From contig OX344749.2 in NCBI GenBank assembly GCA_947034885.2, positions 26,241,501 through 26,305,500 on the forward strand: 64,000 bases of DNA, in the 5' to 3' direction. Source of the stretch: Thuidium tamariscinum. Its lineage: Eukaryota; Streptophyta; Bryopsida; Hypnales; Thuidiaceae. Made by a program: the position numbers and the translations under genes. This document shows, in pieces, positions 11,065 through 23,308 of this stretch. The notes beneath the pieces are model-generated. The model made no database searches and was not told the origin of the DNA. It saw only the letters and a list, made by a program, of their open reading frames with translations. Position 1 is the first letter of the stretch; each line of letters opens with the position of its first letter.

Positions 11065-12394
11065 AAGCTCCGCCGTAAGGAATTTATCGAATAGTATTTT
11101 AAGAGTTTTAATCGCAAAAGGAGGTACACATGACAGTGTTTAACCGAACTTTTACTTTAAATTCTCAAAATTTCTTAGTATTCCAAGATTTTGCCACCAA
11201 AGGAGGTACACATGACGATGTTTAAAACGAACTTTGGTACTAAATGCTTGAAATTTCCACGAACTAATAGCCAACAAGAAGTTGAAGCTTAGCCTCTAAT
11301 ACAGAGATAGAAAATAAGAATGTATTGAAGGGATCCTAAGCCTTCAAAGTTCAACAACACAACAAAAACAAAAACTTGGCCAAGATCTTTGGTCCAAACA
11401 GTGCTCCGACCACGTCGGTAGCACAAAATAAGAGTGGAAGAACAAAGTGTTGATGCACGAAAGAAAAGGGTACTAGGAACCTCGAGGGGGCTCTTATCTA
11501 CCCGTGGCCGGGCCCTCCTTGGTAAATCGCCAATGAAAATACTTTGTTACTTCTCCCCCTAAACTATCCTAATGTAATTTCAAAATAATACTTGTTTAAT
11601 GGTGAAAATTTCTAGAAACATTCTCATTTAGCTAATGAAATCTTGGGCAAATCAAATCCAAGATCTTAACCCAAGATATTTTGGAATTAACCCTAATCTA
11701 CCTAGATATTTTGCAAATTAACCAAAAGTTATTTTGAAAATTTGTCTTTCTTTAGTCCAAAGATGGCTTTTTACGCAGAAAAGAGATCTTGACCAAATCC
11801 AATCTTTGATTTTCCAAGAGATATTTCCAAAATCACTCTTAATTAACCGCAATTAACGATTAAAAAGTCAAACTAAGAGCTGACCCTCTCTATCTTTTAG
11901 GAAACAACTTGAAATGGAAAACCACCTGCGCCATTGTCTTTAGAAAACCCCAATTAGCCTAAACGACCCCTAACCCCTCACTCCTAGGCCGCTTGTGTGC
12001 CCAATTTGGAATTACGGTCACTAGAAGAAATCCCTATTTATTTCAACAAAATATGTTAGGTAGATTGTACTAAGACTGCGTTGTTGAAAACGCGAAAAAA
12101 ACACAAAAAAACGCGTTTTCTGTGTTTTTCTGCGTTTCTTCTGCATTTTCAGCAATGTAGTCTCAACACAATCTACTTGATGTGTTTTGTTGAAATAAAC
12201 AGGGATTTCTGCTTTTTTCTTCTAGTGGGTAACTACAAATAAAAGTCAAAAATCTAACTTTTAGGATTTGCGTATTTTGATGAATCTGTCAGGCCAGGGT
12301 TGTTAGGAATGTCTATGAGAGTCAGGAATGTCTCCCCATTTTCATCAATCGGACATCATTCGCTCCTGATACATCGGTCAACCCGCCGCCAAAT
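11065..12394 (-). mobile_element. Leader of LTR-like retroelement, copy 2
   Basis: It matches positions from about 28 to 1123 of copy 1 along its length, except for the 209-bp CACTA MITE at 12019-12227. Homology with copy 1 starts near TTCAAAGCT at about 11070; to the left the sequences differ, so the element is truncated there. On the minus strand it follows the LTR-like block 12395-13284. No gag or pol frame is present. Confidence 0.5.
12019..12227. mobile_element. CACTA foldback MITE, 209 bp, TSD GGT
   Basis: The ends are CACTAGAAGAAATCCCT and TTCTTCTAGTG, with GGT duplicated at 12016-12018 and 12228-12230. The empty site is visible in copy 1 of the host repeat (ATTACAGTAAC at about 953-963), which confirms the borders. 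The interior is palindromic around GCGTTTTCTG. It is the same family as 10252-10469 but with a different central sequence. Confidence 0.87.
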
Positions 12395-13284
12395 TGTAAA
12401 TTCCATTGAAATTCGATGTTGATGCCGGTTCTGGTAGTTGGGGATGTCGGAATGTCTTCAAACTTGACCTGGCGCTTATTAAGCACACAAAAACCTATCT
12501 TAATTTTTAGTGAGATTTTACCGCATCATACGTAATTTCTAGGAATTTACGAACATTTTTATGTGCGGTTGACTTCCCATGGAGTCAACGTGGAATTTCG
12601 AAAAAATCCGAAATACTTTGGGTAACATTTAGGGCACTCCTAGATTCTTAGTGTAAGTTCATCGCGACCTTGCACTAGTCTATTTTTAGTAATTTGGAAT
12701 TACTTTGCCCCATTGGACAATTTAATTCCTGATGCCCGAGAATCTTGGACAATTGTTTATTTCTTGTTTGCTCCTGGCATGCTCCTATCCTTGGAACACC
12801 TTTTGTAGTCTTCAATCTCCAATTCTTCCATCTTCCATATCTTGAAATTCCAATCCTCCAAGTCATTTGTGATTGTTTTACTTTTAAATTCAATTTATCC
12901 CAAAATCAAATTTAGGCCTTGGTAAATCTTCTAGGCTCGTAGTAGACTCTTTTGGCTTAGTTAGTATGTCATGTACATCTTTAAAAGGTTGATTTTGCAC
13001 AGACAGACACTAGGACTTACTAACTCTCATTCCCTCACTTCTCTTGAAATTACCAAATATTCTTTCAATCTTACTTTTAAAACTTAAAATGATGGAAATT
13101 CCTAGAATTAGGAATTTTCCACCTTCTAAGATGGTTCTGCACCATTTTGGTAGAGATTACTACCAAGACTCTTCCAACACTCTTTTTTATGTCTTTTTCT
13201 TGTATTTTTGACTAAATTTTGCAAATTATTCACAAAAAATGGATCTAGAGACTAGAGTTCCAAGTGCCATCTTGAGGGCTCACA
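12395..13284 (-). mobile_element. LTR-like block, copy 2, ~890 bp
   Basis: It has the same TG...CA ends as copy 1 on the minus strand and is followed by ATTTGGCGGCGG. It provides the empty site for the 723-bp MITE in copy 1. The ORF at 12675-12893 is a repeat artefact. No 5-bp target duplication could be paired, consistent with truncation on the leader side. Confidence 0.5.
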
Positions 13285-13969
13285 TACTAGTCCATTTAAA
13301 TTTTTAGCTAAATCTATAAAAACCATATGTATTACAATAGTTTTGCAAAAAGGTATTAAAAAATGGTATTAAAAAAAATTTCATTCATGAAAATATTTCA
13401 TACTAAACTAAGTTTACAAATATCAGAGGCTTACAAATTTAAAACACTACAAAAATATCAGATTTAAATCTTAAAAAATTTCAAGTTTATAAATTTCAAG
13501 ATTTTAAATTTTTTAATATTTTTAAATTTTTTATATCCCTTTTTATAATCCTATTGAGAAGTGGAAGTCTACAACTAAATCTCTCATTAAAAACTACATT
13601 GAATAAGGGTTTTAAGGGGACTAAAAAAATTAAAGGGACAAACTGTAGAGAACTATAGAAGTTTGAAATATGATGTACAATCCTTTGACACTTTAATAAC
13701 TATTGATGGATAGCAAAGGTATGTATTAAAATAGTTTGAAAGTTTGATAAATTAGTATGGGTCCCTTTAACGGACCGTGGTTGATTTAGGGGGTGGGTGT
13801 AGTTCTTCAAGAAAGTAAATTTTGTGGCCACTCTAAAGATGTAATGATTGTAATCTTAGATCAAACTATATAAAGTGTTGCCATAAAGAATATTTTTCAA
13901 CCTAATAAAAAATTAAACTCATCCAACAGTACAAACTGCTATAACTAAAATAGAGGGTCTACAAATCAA

Positions 13970-14650
13970 CCTTTTAAGGACTAGAATTGAATTTTTAGGA
14001 GGTAAAATATCTTTAAATATTTTTCAATAAATTTTTCACAAGAAGAAAGTAGAATAGGCATCTAACTCAAGTCATTTCATATTTTTTGAAGATTTTTGAA
14101 ATTAGTTACAAATTTTTGAAGTTCACAAAAAATGGTCATTTGTGGTCATCAAAAGCAATACCCTTCTAAAATGTGCAGATTTGGTACATTGAAGAAAGAA
14201 AAATGTACCTCTAAATCATGTTTGCTTTTAGAGCCTTGTTGGAATTTGAGTTGTTTTCCTTAATCCTCAAAAATCAATGACTTGAATGACCCTTTAGAAT
14301 TTGCACTATATAAATTTCAATGCATAAGTTTTTTTGGGACATTCATGAGATTACAAAGCAACACTTATGCCTTGTCAAGACATCAAGATACAAAAAAATC
14401 TCACAAATTGGTTGATTTTCTTAAAAAAATTGTTGAACACTTCCCATTTTAGGGTTCATGCCATCTGAGTTTGCAACCTCATAGCTAATGCATTAATGCT
14501 CCAATCCTCTTAAAATTGGTTTTTTTTAAGCACATGAAGACACTATAGTTGCATTACTCTTTGAGATTTTTGTGATCAAATGTATTTTGAACAATATAAG
14601 ACCGAGAGTGCAAAAATCAACCAAAATGGGGTCGACTGATCTTTAAAGGA
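13970..14650. mobile_element. Possible degenerate TTAA element, 681 bp
   Basis: The right edge is CTTTAAAGGA followed by TTAA (14651-14654). The left edge is CCTTTTAAGGACTAG preceded by TCAA (13966-13969), a possible mutated TTAA. The two ends are roughly inverted. The interior is not clearly related to the other families, so this is a weak call. Confidence 0.3.
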
Positions 14651-15088
14651 TTAATACCCCTATTTAGTGTAGAATAGTAGAATACCAATTAAATTGTGAC
14701 CAACTCCAAGAAAGGTCATTGACATAGAAGAGGCCCCTTCTATATAATCATCTAAAATCAACGGTGTAATAATATAATATTTTTTTATATTTGAAAAAAT
14801 AAATCACTGTTATATCTTTTCAAAAGACATTATTGGAGTAACTACTTCTAATGAAACTTTTTTTATTTCAAAGATTTCCATACATAGATATGGAATTAGT
14901 GGTCAAACATAAATAAAACTCATGTATAGGTGAATATGACAATTTAAAACATATGATCATCTTAAAATTTATCCTAAAAGTAATTTAGTAGAGAAAATTA
15001 ATGTTTGAAATAGATCAGGATTGAGCCTACTACTAAATATCCATTTTAGAAAATTTGAATATAAATTTTATAAGTGTTCCATTATTAA

Positions 15089-15460
15089 CCCCTAAAGCCC
15101 TGAACTTCATTTTTTGGCAACATAGCAATTTCATGCAGCTCACTACAAATGGAGTTCGTTTTTTTTTCCTTGAAATTTTCACACGACATGTGTCTAAGGA
15201 ATAGCTTCAAGGCCCAACAATTTTTGTAACCTTTGACTACATGGTTAAAAAGTTATGGCATGATATGTCATTTTGTTTAAAGTGAGGGCAGCTTGGGCAG
15301 TTGAAAAAACTTCTTTAAGAAAACTTTTTTTTTTCAAAAGTGAAATTTCAAATTGATTCTTTAGGTTTTTGCAAACATGGGAAGCTTTGAATCATTCCAT
15401 TTGAATTTAGGAGTCAAAAGTTATGAGGAATTTTAGTTTGTGTGTAGGTATGGTTTTTAA
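15089..15460. mobile_element. PiggyBac-type MITE, left part only
   Basis: TTAA (15085-15088) is followed by CCCCTAAAGCCCTGAAC and an interior related to 3034-3981 (AGGCCCAACAATTTTTGTAA). The right end is missing; similarity stops near 15450, where a fragment of the 4-bp-TSD MITE family follows. Segment B shows the unoccupied TTAA site at about 37010. Confidence 0.65.
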
Positions 15461-15489
15461 ATTTGTAAAAAGTAGGAAAATTTTAATCA

Positions 15490-15722
15490 TTAATAATAAT
15501 AATTTGAGTATTTTTTTGTAGAGATGGTTATTCACCAAAATAACCACCAAAATAATATTTTACGTGTGTTGAAATGCAAACAAAAAGAAGTTCATTTTGT
15601 AAACTTCTATACATTTTATAGGCTTATAGCTAATTATTTTTAGCATCCCTTTGAATAATAGCTACAAATCTACTAAATAGAGAGGGACAAAAAAATAGTA
15701 CAAGTGTTTCTTGCAACCACCC
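15490..15722. mobile_element. Right-hand fragment of the 4-bp-TSD MITE
   Basis: It ends in ACAAGTGTTTCTTGCAACCA then CCC, a slightly mutated copy of the terminal repeat of 1612-2334. Inside are the lines GAGATGGTTATTCACC and AAATAATATTTTACG typical of the family. The left end is lost. Confidence 0.6.
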
Positions 15723-16841
15723 TCACACTAGAAGATGAAAAGTCCTTTGAAAATTGATTGGATATTGAATATTAGTAATTAAAACAAGATATTTTTTTCA
15801 TTAAGTTCAAAATGTTAGGTTCCTATTATGATTTTCTCTTGGAATTTTCATTTTTTATTTTATTCAAGTTGTTTTCGGTGGTTCATTTTTTTGAATGGAA
15901 GAAGTTGCTTCTTGACATCAAATATACCTAAAATCCTTCAACTATAGTGCAAATTTTCTTTTGGTATATGATCACTTCTCTATAGGATTGTCACAAATGT
16001 CAAAATTTATTTTAACTTCAACCTTAACAATTGAAAATGTATAAGTAACTATTTTTTCAGGTTTTGGATATTTTTTAACTCTATTGTAGAAAATTGTTAT
16101 ACACTATCATTCTAAAATGCAATCTTCACATGTGTGTGTCTCTCTTTCTCTCTTTTTATCTATGAACCTTCAAAACCAAAAATATACAACCAAAATGAAT
16201 CACATAATATATGTCATTCTTGCAACAACCACCTTATTAATAACAACCACCACTAAGATGATAGAATTTTTTAATTCAAAAATCAAATTTTATTAAATTT
16301 TAAATTTTAAGAAATAAAAACCATACCAAGGTTCAAAGTTCCATTTATTAATTGCATACAATATGATATTGATAACACTTAATCAAGCATCCTTGTAGAA
16401 ATGTTGTTAATTGCATGTTGTATGCAAGAACTCCCTACAAATGGACTTTCTACCTATTTGAAACATTTTTGAAGTCATTTGTGCTATATAATAATAAATA
16501 TGAGATAACATAGGATTTAAAATTCAAACTAGGATCTTCACATTGCAAAGTTCTAATTTCCATGCATAATTTTTGTATCAATCACCTTCTACAATCCATA
16601 AGTAGGCTTTTGAAAAATAGGACCTAAGATGTAGTGGGAAAATTTTCAAATATGTTGCTTCTTGGATTGTTAATAGTTAGCTCATCCCCTATCTTCAAAG
16701 CTCCATAGCCTATTCAATAAATTTTAACAGTACAACAATCCTACCTCCACAAATACCAAATTCAAACATATAATTTAATGAGATAATCTACAAATGTGAA
16801 CATAGAGTAATAATGTTGGATTTGACACTAAAATATCTTAA

Positions 16842-17757
16842 CCCCTAAAGGACTAAGAAGACGCAATGTGTCTTCTTGAAAGTTTTCAATGGCAATTTCT
16901 CGAAAGGGTGAAACAAATCTCAATATTTTGTAAACTAAGATCTTGTAGAAAAAGAAGTTTACATACTTTTTTGCATTTTCCGATTTTCTCATTTTGAATG
17001 TAAAAAGTAGTTAAAAATTCATTTAGGAAATGTAGTCAAGAATGTAGTCTAGTAGGAAAAGGGAGCAAAAATAATGTTTTTTCATGAAAAGAGTAGTAGA
17101 GATGGAAAAAAAAACATTTTTTTAAATATTTCTATTCTATAATCCACACAAACAAACAAAATTTGAAAAAGAAATTCAATTTTTTGTTTTTAACAATTTA
17201 AAAAATAAAAGGTTCAATCTAGTGCAATTAACAATACAAAATAATTAAAATGATTCCAAATTTTTTTGAGATGTTCCAAAAAATATGATAATAACATTAG
17301 TTGTTGAATTTCAAAAATTTATTCATATATAAATTTTAAAGAATTTTGTAGGATCCAATTTGCTTAGATTTGACTTTCTAGTGTTCATGTCTAAAAATGT
17401 GTATAAATTTGAGGGAGTTTTTTATTTTTCAAATTTTTTTAATATAAAAATACTAAATTTACATTAGACTCCAAATAAATTTTTCTAGGGGATTAAAAAA
17501 TCTTTATTCATCTTTTTATAAAAAATATTCTTCAAAAACTGCGTTTTTTGCCTATAAAGTTGATCATTAAAAATTGTTATAATCTAAAGATCTAACGGTT
17601 AAATTTTCTACAATTAATTCCATGCATACTAAATATAGTAATCTTTATTTTTATGATTAAAATAAAAAATTTAATTATATCTATGTGCAAAAAAATATCA
17701 AAGTGGTAAAATTGATTGAAAACCTCCATTGTGAAAACCGTGTTAGTCCTTTAGGGG
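16842..17757. mobile_element. PiggyBac-type MITE, 916 bp
   Basis: TTAA (16838-16841) is followed by CCCCTAAAGGACTAAGAAG. The right end is TTAGTCCTTTAGGGG followed by TTGA (17758-17761), one change from TTAA. The interior differs from the 3034-3981 subfamily. Segment B near 38370-38400 appears to lack it. The ORF at 17685-17930 crosses the border and is not a gene. Confidence 0.75.
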
Positions 17758-18209
17758 TTGAAGTGATTGCACCTAATTGTCATCAATTTGCAAAACCATC
17801 ACATCCAAAATCTTGCTTAAAATCTAAACCCTCTCAATATAAGAGTCTACAATTGATTTTTAGATCCTACTCTTGCATTTTGAAGATTCATGATTTATTC
17901 ATATGTTGTTCATCAATTGCTCTAAATTGATTATTGCAAGAATAACTTTGTACTAACTTTTGTCTAAAAAATATGTTTATTGACCATAATTTTTGTATTG
18001 ATATTCCTCCAAAACATCTAAAAATTCTTTAATGAAGGTACCTATAACTCATTTATATCCTTAATTTTTTTTTTTAATATTAATTTTTTTTAGAAACTCC
18101 AACTAGATGTTGCTTTTGCATTTTGAAGGATCTTAGGACAACTTTAAGCCCAAAGAAACAAAATTGGGTTCAACTTTCTAGTATTCAAGTTCATCTTTTG
18201 GAATTACCA

Positions 18210-19375
18210 AATAAATCATTTTTTTATTAACACACTTCTATAGGTCATCGCCATGATGTCAGGGTGAGAAGTCTTGCTAAGGGAAACCACAAGGATTCTA
18301 GCTGCAACTAGAATGGATTGAGACCAATGAAAAATCTGGAAATAAATATTCACACAAATATTCATAGCAAACAAACTTTATATACAATTTCCATAGAAAA
18401 TTCCAAATATTTCATAGCAAAATTTTGTTTTTACAACACATAATGATCCTCTCTCTTCTTCTCTTGTGTATTTCAGATATAAGTTTTTCAACCTCCTTAT
18501 AAGGAGAAAGAAGACCTTTAACTACCACTTCCACCTTATCCCCCATAGTTTCTATCAAAGTAAAAGGACTCAACTCCTAGTAAGTCATTAAGACTTTAAC
18601 TCAATTAAAAGCCAAATCTTATCATCTTATCTTTAACTCTTATGTAGCTTTCTAATCTTATCTTATAGAAATAAACAAACTATAGTCAAATAATTTTCAG
18701 ATAGAGGTGAAAAAGGTAGAACTTACTCCATAAAGTTGAATTAGGTTCTCCCCAAAACCCTCTACAATAAACATAAAGTTCTACATGGTGAACGAATTTA
18801 CAACACGACAACGATCAAATTAATTCACTTCAATTTTTAAAATTGTAATGTTGATTTAGTTTTTAAAATTTGTTTCTATTATTTAAAAGAAATACAAACA
18901 CCAATTTATCAATTTACCCATGCAACTTTCTATTGGTGAACATGACATGCGTGACTATTTTTTTACCATTAGAGGAAAGGGGGCACCATCATTGATGAAT
19001 TCATTTGTCGTTTTGAACAGGTCCTGGATTCGCTTTCACGTCAATTGCAAAGGACGGTAACACAGTGAATTGCATGCCTTCTTATTGGGTGTATCTTCAT
19101 GCCATTCACTCAAGGTCAGTTAACTTACAATTCAATGGAAATTGTCCATGCATTTTCAGGGAAAAGAAAAAGAAAAAGAAAAAGTTTGGGTACAACTGGG
19201 TGTACCATAGATTGCTACAAGATTTTGTGCTGAAACACATGTGAATTCACTGTAAGTTAAGTTATTAGTGGGGTCTGGTTGATGAACAAATCATCATAAG
19301 TATTTCAGAGGGCGGTGAGGAACATTGTAGTCTTTTTCAATTCAATCATTCAGTTTTTTGTCAATATGTGTGGCA
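18210..19375. other. Unassigned AT-rich stretch
   Basis: No gene was recognised. There is a short (GAAAAA)n-like run near 19165-19185, and a slightly GC-richer piece at 18970-19140 with no convincing frame. Confidence 0.4.
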
Positions 19376-20172
19376 TACGTTAAATCCTCATTATGAAGGT
19401 GGGCCCAGCTGACCTGGCGTGTGCGTTAGACGACGGGCCCGGTGTAACCCGGGTCGTCGGGCACAATTACAGGACGTGGGACTACGCATCCCTGACGGAT
19501 ATGCAGAACTGCGGTCATTCTACATCTTGTACATAATGGACATGGCCACAGTTTCTTTTTTGATCTCACATATCCCATATGGATTGTGTTACCTCTTCTG
19601 CTGTTGTGGAATGGAGGAGAATCAATGCTGCTGCTTCAAGAGTAGCCTTAGACTCATTAAATTCCCCACAATCTTAAAATTGTTGAAGTATTTATTTGTT
19701 GCAAAACTTGTAGGACGATAAAATTCTATTGCAATACATGCTGCCAAGAAGTTTAAGGTTCAAATTTTCTATAGAAAGAAAAACAAAACACAATTATTTT
19801 TTTAGTAAAGAGGTGCTCACAAGAATGCATACCACTTACAAAAAAACTTATTAGTACTGAATCCAACATGTTCTTTACTTTGCTTTCAAAACCATCAATT
19901 ATTTGCATTGAAGAATGAGAAAGCAAGCTCCTTATATACACGTGAGAGGAGAAGAGATAACACAATCCATATAGGATATGTAGGATCAAAAAAGAAACCA
20001 CGGCCATGTCCATTATGTACAGGACGTAAAATGACTGCACTTTTGCATATCCATCAATGATGCACAATCCCACATCTTGCAACTATGTCCAACGACTTGC
20101 AGGTTAGACTGGACCTATCATCTAATGCACATGCCAAGTCAGTTGGGTCCACCTTTGGAAGGAGGATTTAAC
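19376..20172. repeat. Long imperfect inverted repeat, arms ~240 bp
   Basis: The left arm (about 19376-19615) and right arm (about 19935-20172) are reverse complements through GTTAAATCCTC, GGTGGRCCCA, TACATAATGGACATGGCC and CATATGGATTGTGTTA-type blocks, with a ~320-bp spacer. The left arm is rich in CpG; many of those sites read TpG or CpA in the right arm. The two small ORFs (19419-19721 plus, 19753-20082 minus) are the same sequence seen in each arm and need not be genes. It could be a foldback transposon or a hairpin-RNA locus. Confidence 0.75.
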
Positions 20173-21468
20173 ATTGTGCATATGTGGGAACCACACTAAT
20201 TGTACTAAGGTAGTCTGCTCTAAAAGCAACCATTTAAGGGTTGGTTGCATTTTTTCATGGGATTCTGTAGAAAAATATTTATTTTATTTTTTAGAGTGAG
20301 AAAAATGGATGCAACATGCAGTAAAAGTGGTTTCATAATTTTCAGAGCAATATTGAATTAGTTATGATTTTTCAAAGATGGTAATCTTAGGTACCTATTT
20401 TTGACTACAGGCTTGACAAAATGCAAACACATGTAATATGTAAAGAGAGATGGGGAAATCTAGAAGGAGCTTCCTAACTTGCTATAAAGAACAAGGGAGG
20501 GTCCTTAATGTAACCAATGGTAGCTTTAAAGATTTTAGATTGTATATACTTTTTTCAGAGGTTGTTGACCATCCAAATTTGATTTTAAATTTATTAATGT
20601 ACACATGTTACAGCTTTTTGAAATGGGCCACATTGCATGTATAGTAGGAGGTTCATAAAGCTTCCATCTACGGATAGAGAGACCCTTATAGAAGATAGTG
20701 TGCAAGTTAATGAGTTTTTCTTGATATTAGTAGACAGAGAAGTAAAGAGCAATTCTAAGGTAAGAGGCTCATAAATGGACCATCTAACAAGAAATGAAGG
20801 TCTGTACTATACAGAAATATAAGAACTGGAAAAATATGGGGATAGTTTTCATAGGAAGGCAAATTACGGATTGTAGGAAGACTTATTTTTCTAGAATTTT
20901 GTACCTTGGTTTCAATTACTTATGATTTTATGAAGTGAAGGTGCACTAGGGAGGCAAAGTTGCTCAAAGGGTGCATCAATAATGGACTTGATGAAGCTAT
21001 GAACCAACCAAGTCAATTCAAGACTTATTAACAAACATGTTGAAAATGGTGGAAGTCATAGTGAATGAACATGCATGTGAATTCAAAATCAGCCCATGCA
21101 CATAGCCAACAAAGAGCACCATTTTTGTAGAAAAAAGTTGTATAGAATTGAACATTCATTGGCTACTGCTAATAAAACTTTAATGCATTATTTTCCGTGC
21201 ACTCATTCTGTCTTATAATAACTCAAAAATTACTTAAGGTATAAGATGGAATATCACAGTCTCATATTTCACTACCTTAGTATCCTTGAACCATACACAT
21301 ATAATCCTCATTTACCATCACATATATATTGTTGTATATTAAGAACCATGTGCATGATTTTAAATGCCTTTGTAGGGGCGATTCTTATTGCCCGTTTTAC
21401 AAAAATTATTATTTTCCAAAAGGTTATTTTTACCAACAATGGAAGTAAGAACCAATCATTGAATCACT
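20173..21468. other. Unassigned stretch without a gene
   Basis: No recognised gene, RNA or repeat ends. ORFs at 20450-20644 and 21246-21479 are short and without motifs. Confidence 0.4.
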
Positions 21469-21469
21469 A

Positions 21470-22955
21470 CACTAAATAGTATATTTAGTGTTAGCAACAC
21501 TATTTACGAACCATGACACTAAATATCATTAAGCCTACTAAAGTAAGTAACATTAAATCTCATTTCTAACACTAAAAGTACTCTATGGTAAATTTGGAAT
21601 CTAAAAAGGTTTACATTTAGTATTAGAACAAAAGTTCCCAAATGCTAGGAACGTTGGGAACACTATGCTCATGTGGTTGAGCAACTGCCATGTCAGAAAA
21701 TACTAATTAATTAATTATTAAATGTTTCAAAAATATTTTTTTGAGAAAAAATATTTTTAAAAATCATTTTCTTGATTTTGAATACATTCTGAAGTTTTTT
21801 GGATTTTTTTTGGAATTTTATTTTTTCAAAATTCAAAAATTCAGACCAGCAAGGGACTGGTCTGCAGTAGTGGGAACAGTTTTAGGGAACTGTCTGAAAT
21901 TGGCCCAGAAATCCTCTCATGTTTAACCCCTGAAGGACCAACGTGCCTTTTTTTGGCAACATAGCAATTTTGGGCAAGTACGTGTGGCTAGAGATTTACA
22001 TGTTTTGGAACCAAACTTTAATAGAAGGTGTGGACAAGGAGTATCTTCAAAGCCCAACAATTTTCGTGACTTTTGACTACATGGTTGAAAAGTTATCGCA
22101 TAAAATGTTGTTTGTTTCTCAACTTGGGCAATTTGGGCAGATTTAAAAAAATCACTTCTTTTGGAAATAAAAATTTGAAATTGGTTTTATAGATCTATAT
22201 ATACATGGAAATCTTTGAATCATTCCATTTGGATTAATGAGTCAAAAGTTATGAAGAATTTTAGTTTGCGGGTAGTTATGGATTCTCTTTTCTAAAATAA
22301 ACTTTGAAGTCCTTTATTTTATTCAATTTTCAATATTTTTGAAAAAAATTAAAAACATTGGATGTAGGTTGTTTATTACAACATTTGAACCATTGGGATT
22401 GGCATTTTTCAATTCAATAAATAAATTGTTACCATTTTTGTATTTTGAACCATTCTCTACTTTTTTCTACTTACTATTTTTTTTGTACATATTGTACAAG
22501 TCCAAATGATATGAAAATTTTCAAGCATGTAGCCAACTTGAATTGGAGAATGAATACAAAGAGTCAAAACCATTTTGGGCATTTTTTCATACAAATGTGG
22601 CCTTTTGAAGTGCAGCTGCCCAGATTTTCGCAGTGAAAAAAAATGATTTTTGTAACTTCAAACACTGCTATCTTGCAATCTACATGGTGGAAATTTCTGA
22701 AATTTTTTCTACATCTTTCCAAATTAGTGCACTAAAAGATCCTACGATTACATATGTCAAAAAATGTTTTTCTTTTTGAAATTTGATAGCTGTCCTAGAA
22801 ATGACAGTTTTGGAGTAGTTTTAGTGGAAACATAGTTGTGGTCCTTTAGGGGTTAATACTACACTAATTCCTCTAAAGTTGAGATTTAGTGTTGTGTGGA
22901 GTTGGGGGATAATTACACTAAATGTAATCCAACACTAAATATACTATTTAGTGTA
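21470..22955. mobile_element. Element with palindromic ends, hosting a nested MITE
   Basis: The left end CTACACTAAATAGTATATTT and the right end (reverse complement, to about 22955) match for about 28 bp. Each end is itself a palindrome, ACACTAAATA-GTA-TATTTAGTGT. The piggyBac-type MITE 21927-22852 sits inside, so the host is about 0.55 kb. Related ACACTAAAT phrases recur inside. No clear target duplication was found, so the superfamily is unknown. Confidence 0.6.
21927..22852. mobile_element. PiggyBac-type MITE, 926 bp
   Basis: Perfect TTAA duplication (21923-21926, 22853-22856). The ends CCCCTGAAGGACCAACGT and, on the other strand, CCCCTAAAGGACCACAACT are well paired. The interior is collinear with 3034-3981 and, inverted, with 58813-59733. 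The ORFs inside (21943-22636) are not conserved as frames between copies. Confidence 0.82.
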
Positions 22956-22959
22956 GTAG

Positions 22960-23304
22960 TCACCTTGTCAAGAGCCAAAAACCAAGCACAGGGAACCCAC
23001 ATCCTCTCACCACATAGACATTGCTTCATTTAAAAACTTCTACATATTGTTTTTTTTCTTTCCCTAAGGACAATTCCAAATGACCAGTCACTTTTTGAGC
23101 CTCCTACCATAAAACCAATCTACACTACAACCTAATGCACCCTCACTTCTCCTTCATGCCATTTACTATCAATCATAGTTCCCTTTTAGAACTACATCAT
23201 GTCTTTTTTATCCTCAATTGTAGGAGCCATTTAAAAACAGTGCTTAGTTTTAGAGCAGCCTCCTTAATTGTACTCTTTACTGGCCTCTAATTTCTACTGT
23301 CTCT
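22960..23304. other. Unassigned stretch
   Basis: I see no gene or repeat ends here. Confidence 0.4.
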
Positions 23305-23308
23305 TTAA

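Larger units (their letters stand above)
14950..18210. repeat. Segment A of a diverged multi-kb repeat (partner 36900-39170)
   Basis: Long stretches run in parallel with 36900-39170: 14990-15080 with 36940-37005, 16080-16210 with 37460-37690, 16380-16830 with 37900-38390, and 17790-18200 with 38420-39160. Identity is moderate. The two copies carry different insertions: piggyBac-type MITEs at 15089 and 16842 only here, and a Mutator-like MITE only in segment B. No coding sequence was recognised, so the nature of the host repeat is unknown. Confidence 0.6.

Noticed and set aside
17685..17930. 81-codon plus-strand ORF
   Set aside because: It crosses the right border of a TTAA-flanked MITE and is not kept in the homologous segment B.
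19419..20082. Two small related ORFs as a duplicated gene pair
   Set aside because: They are the two arms of one inverted repeat; the similarity is of the DNA, with no sign of codon conservation.
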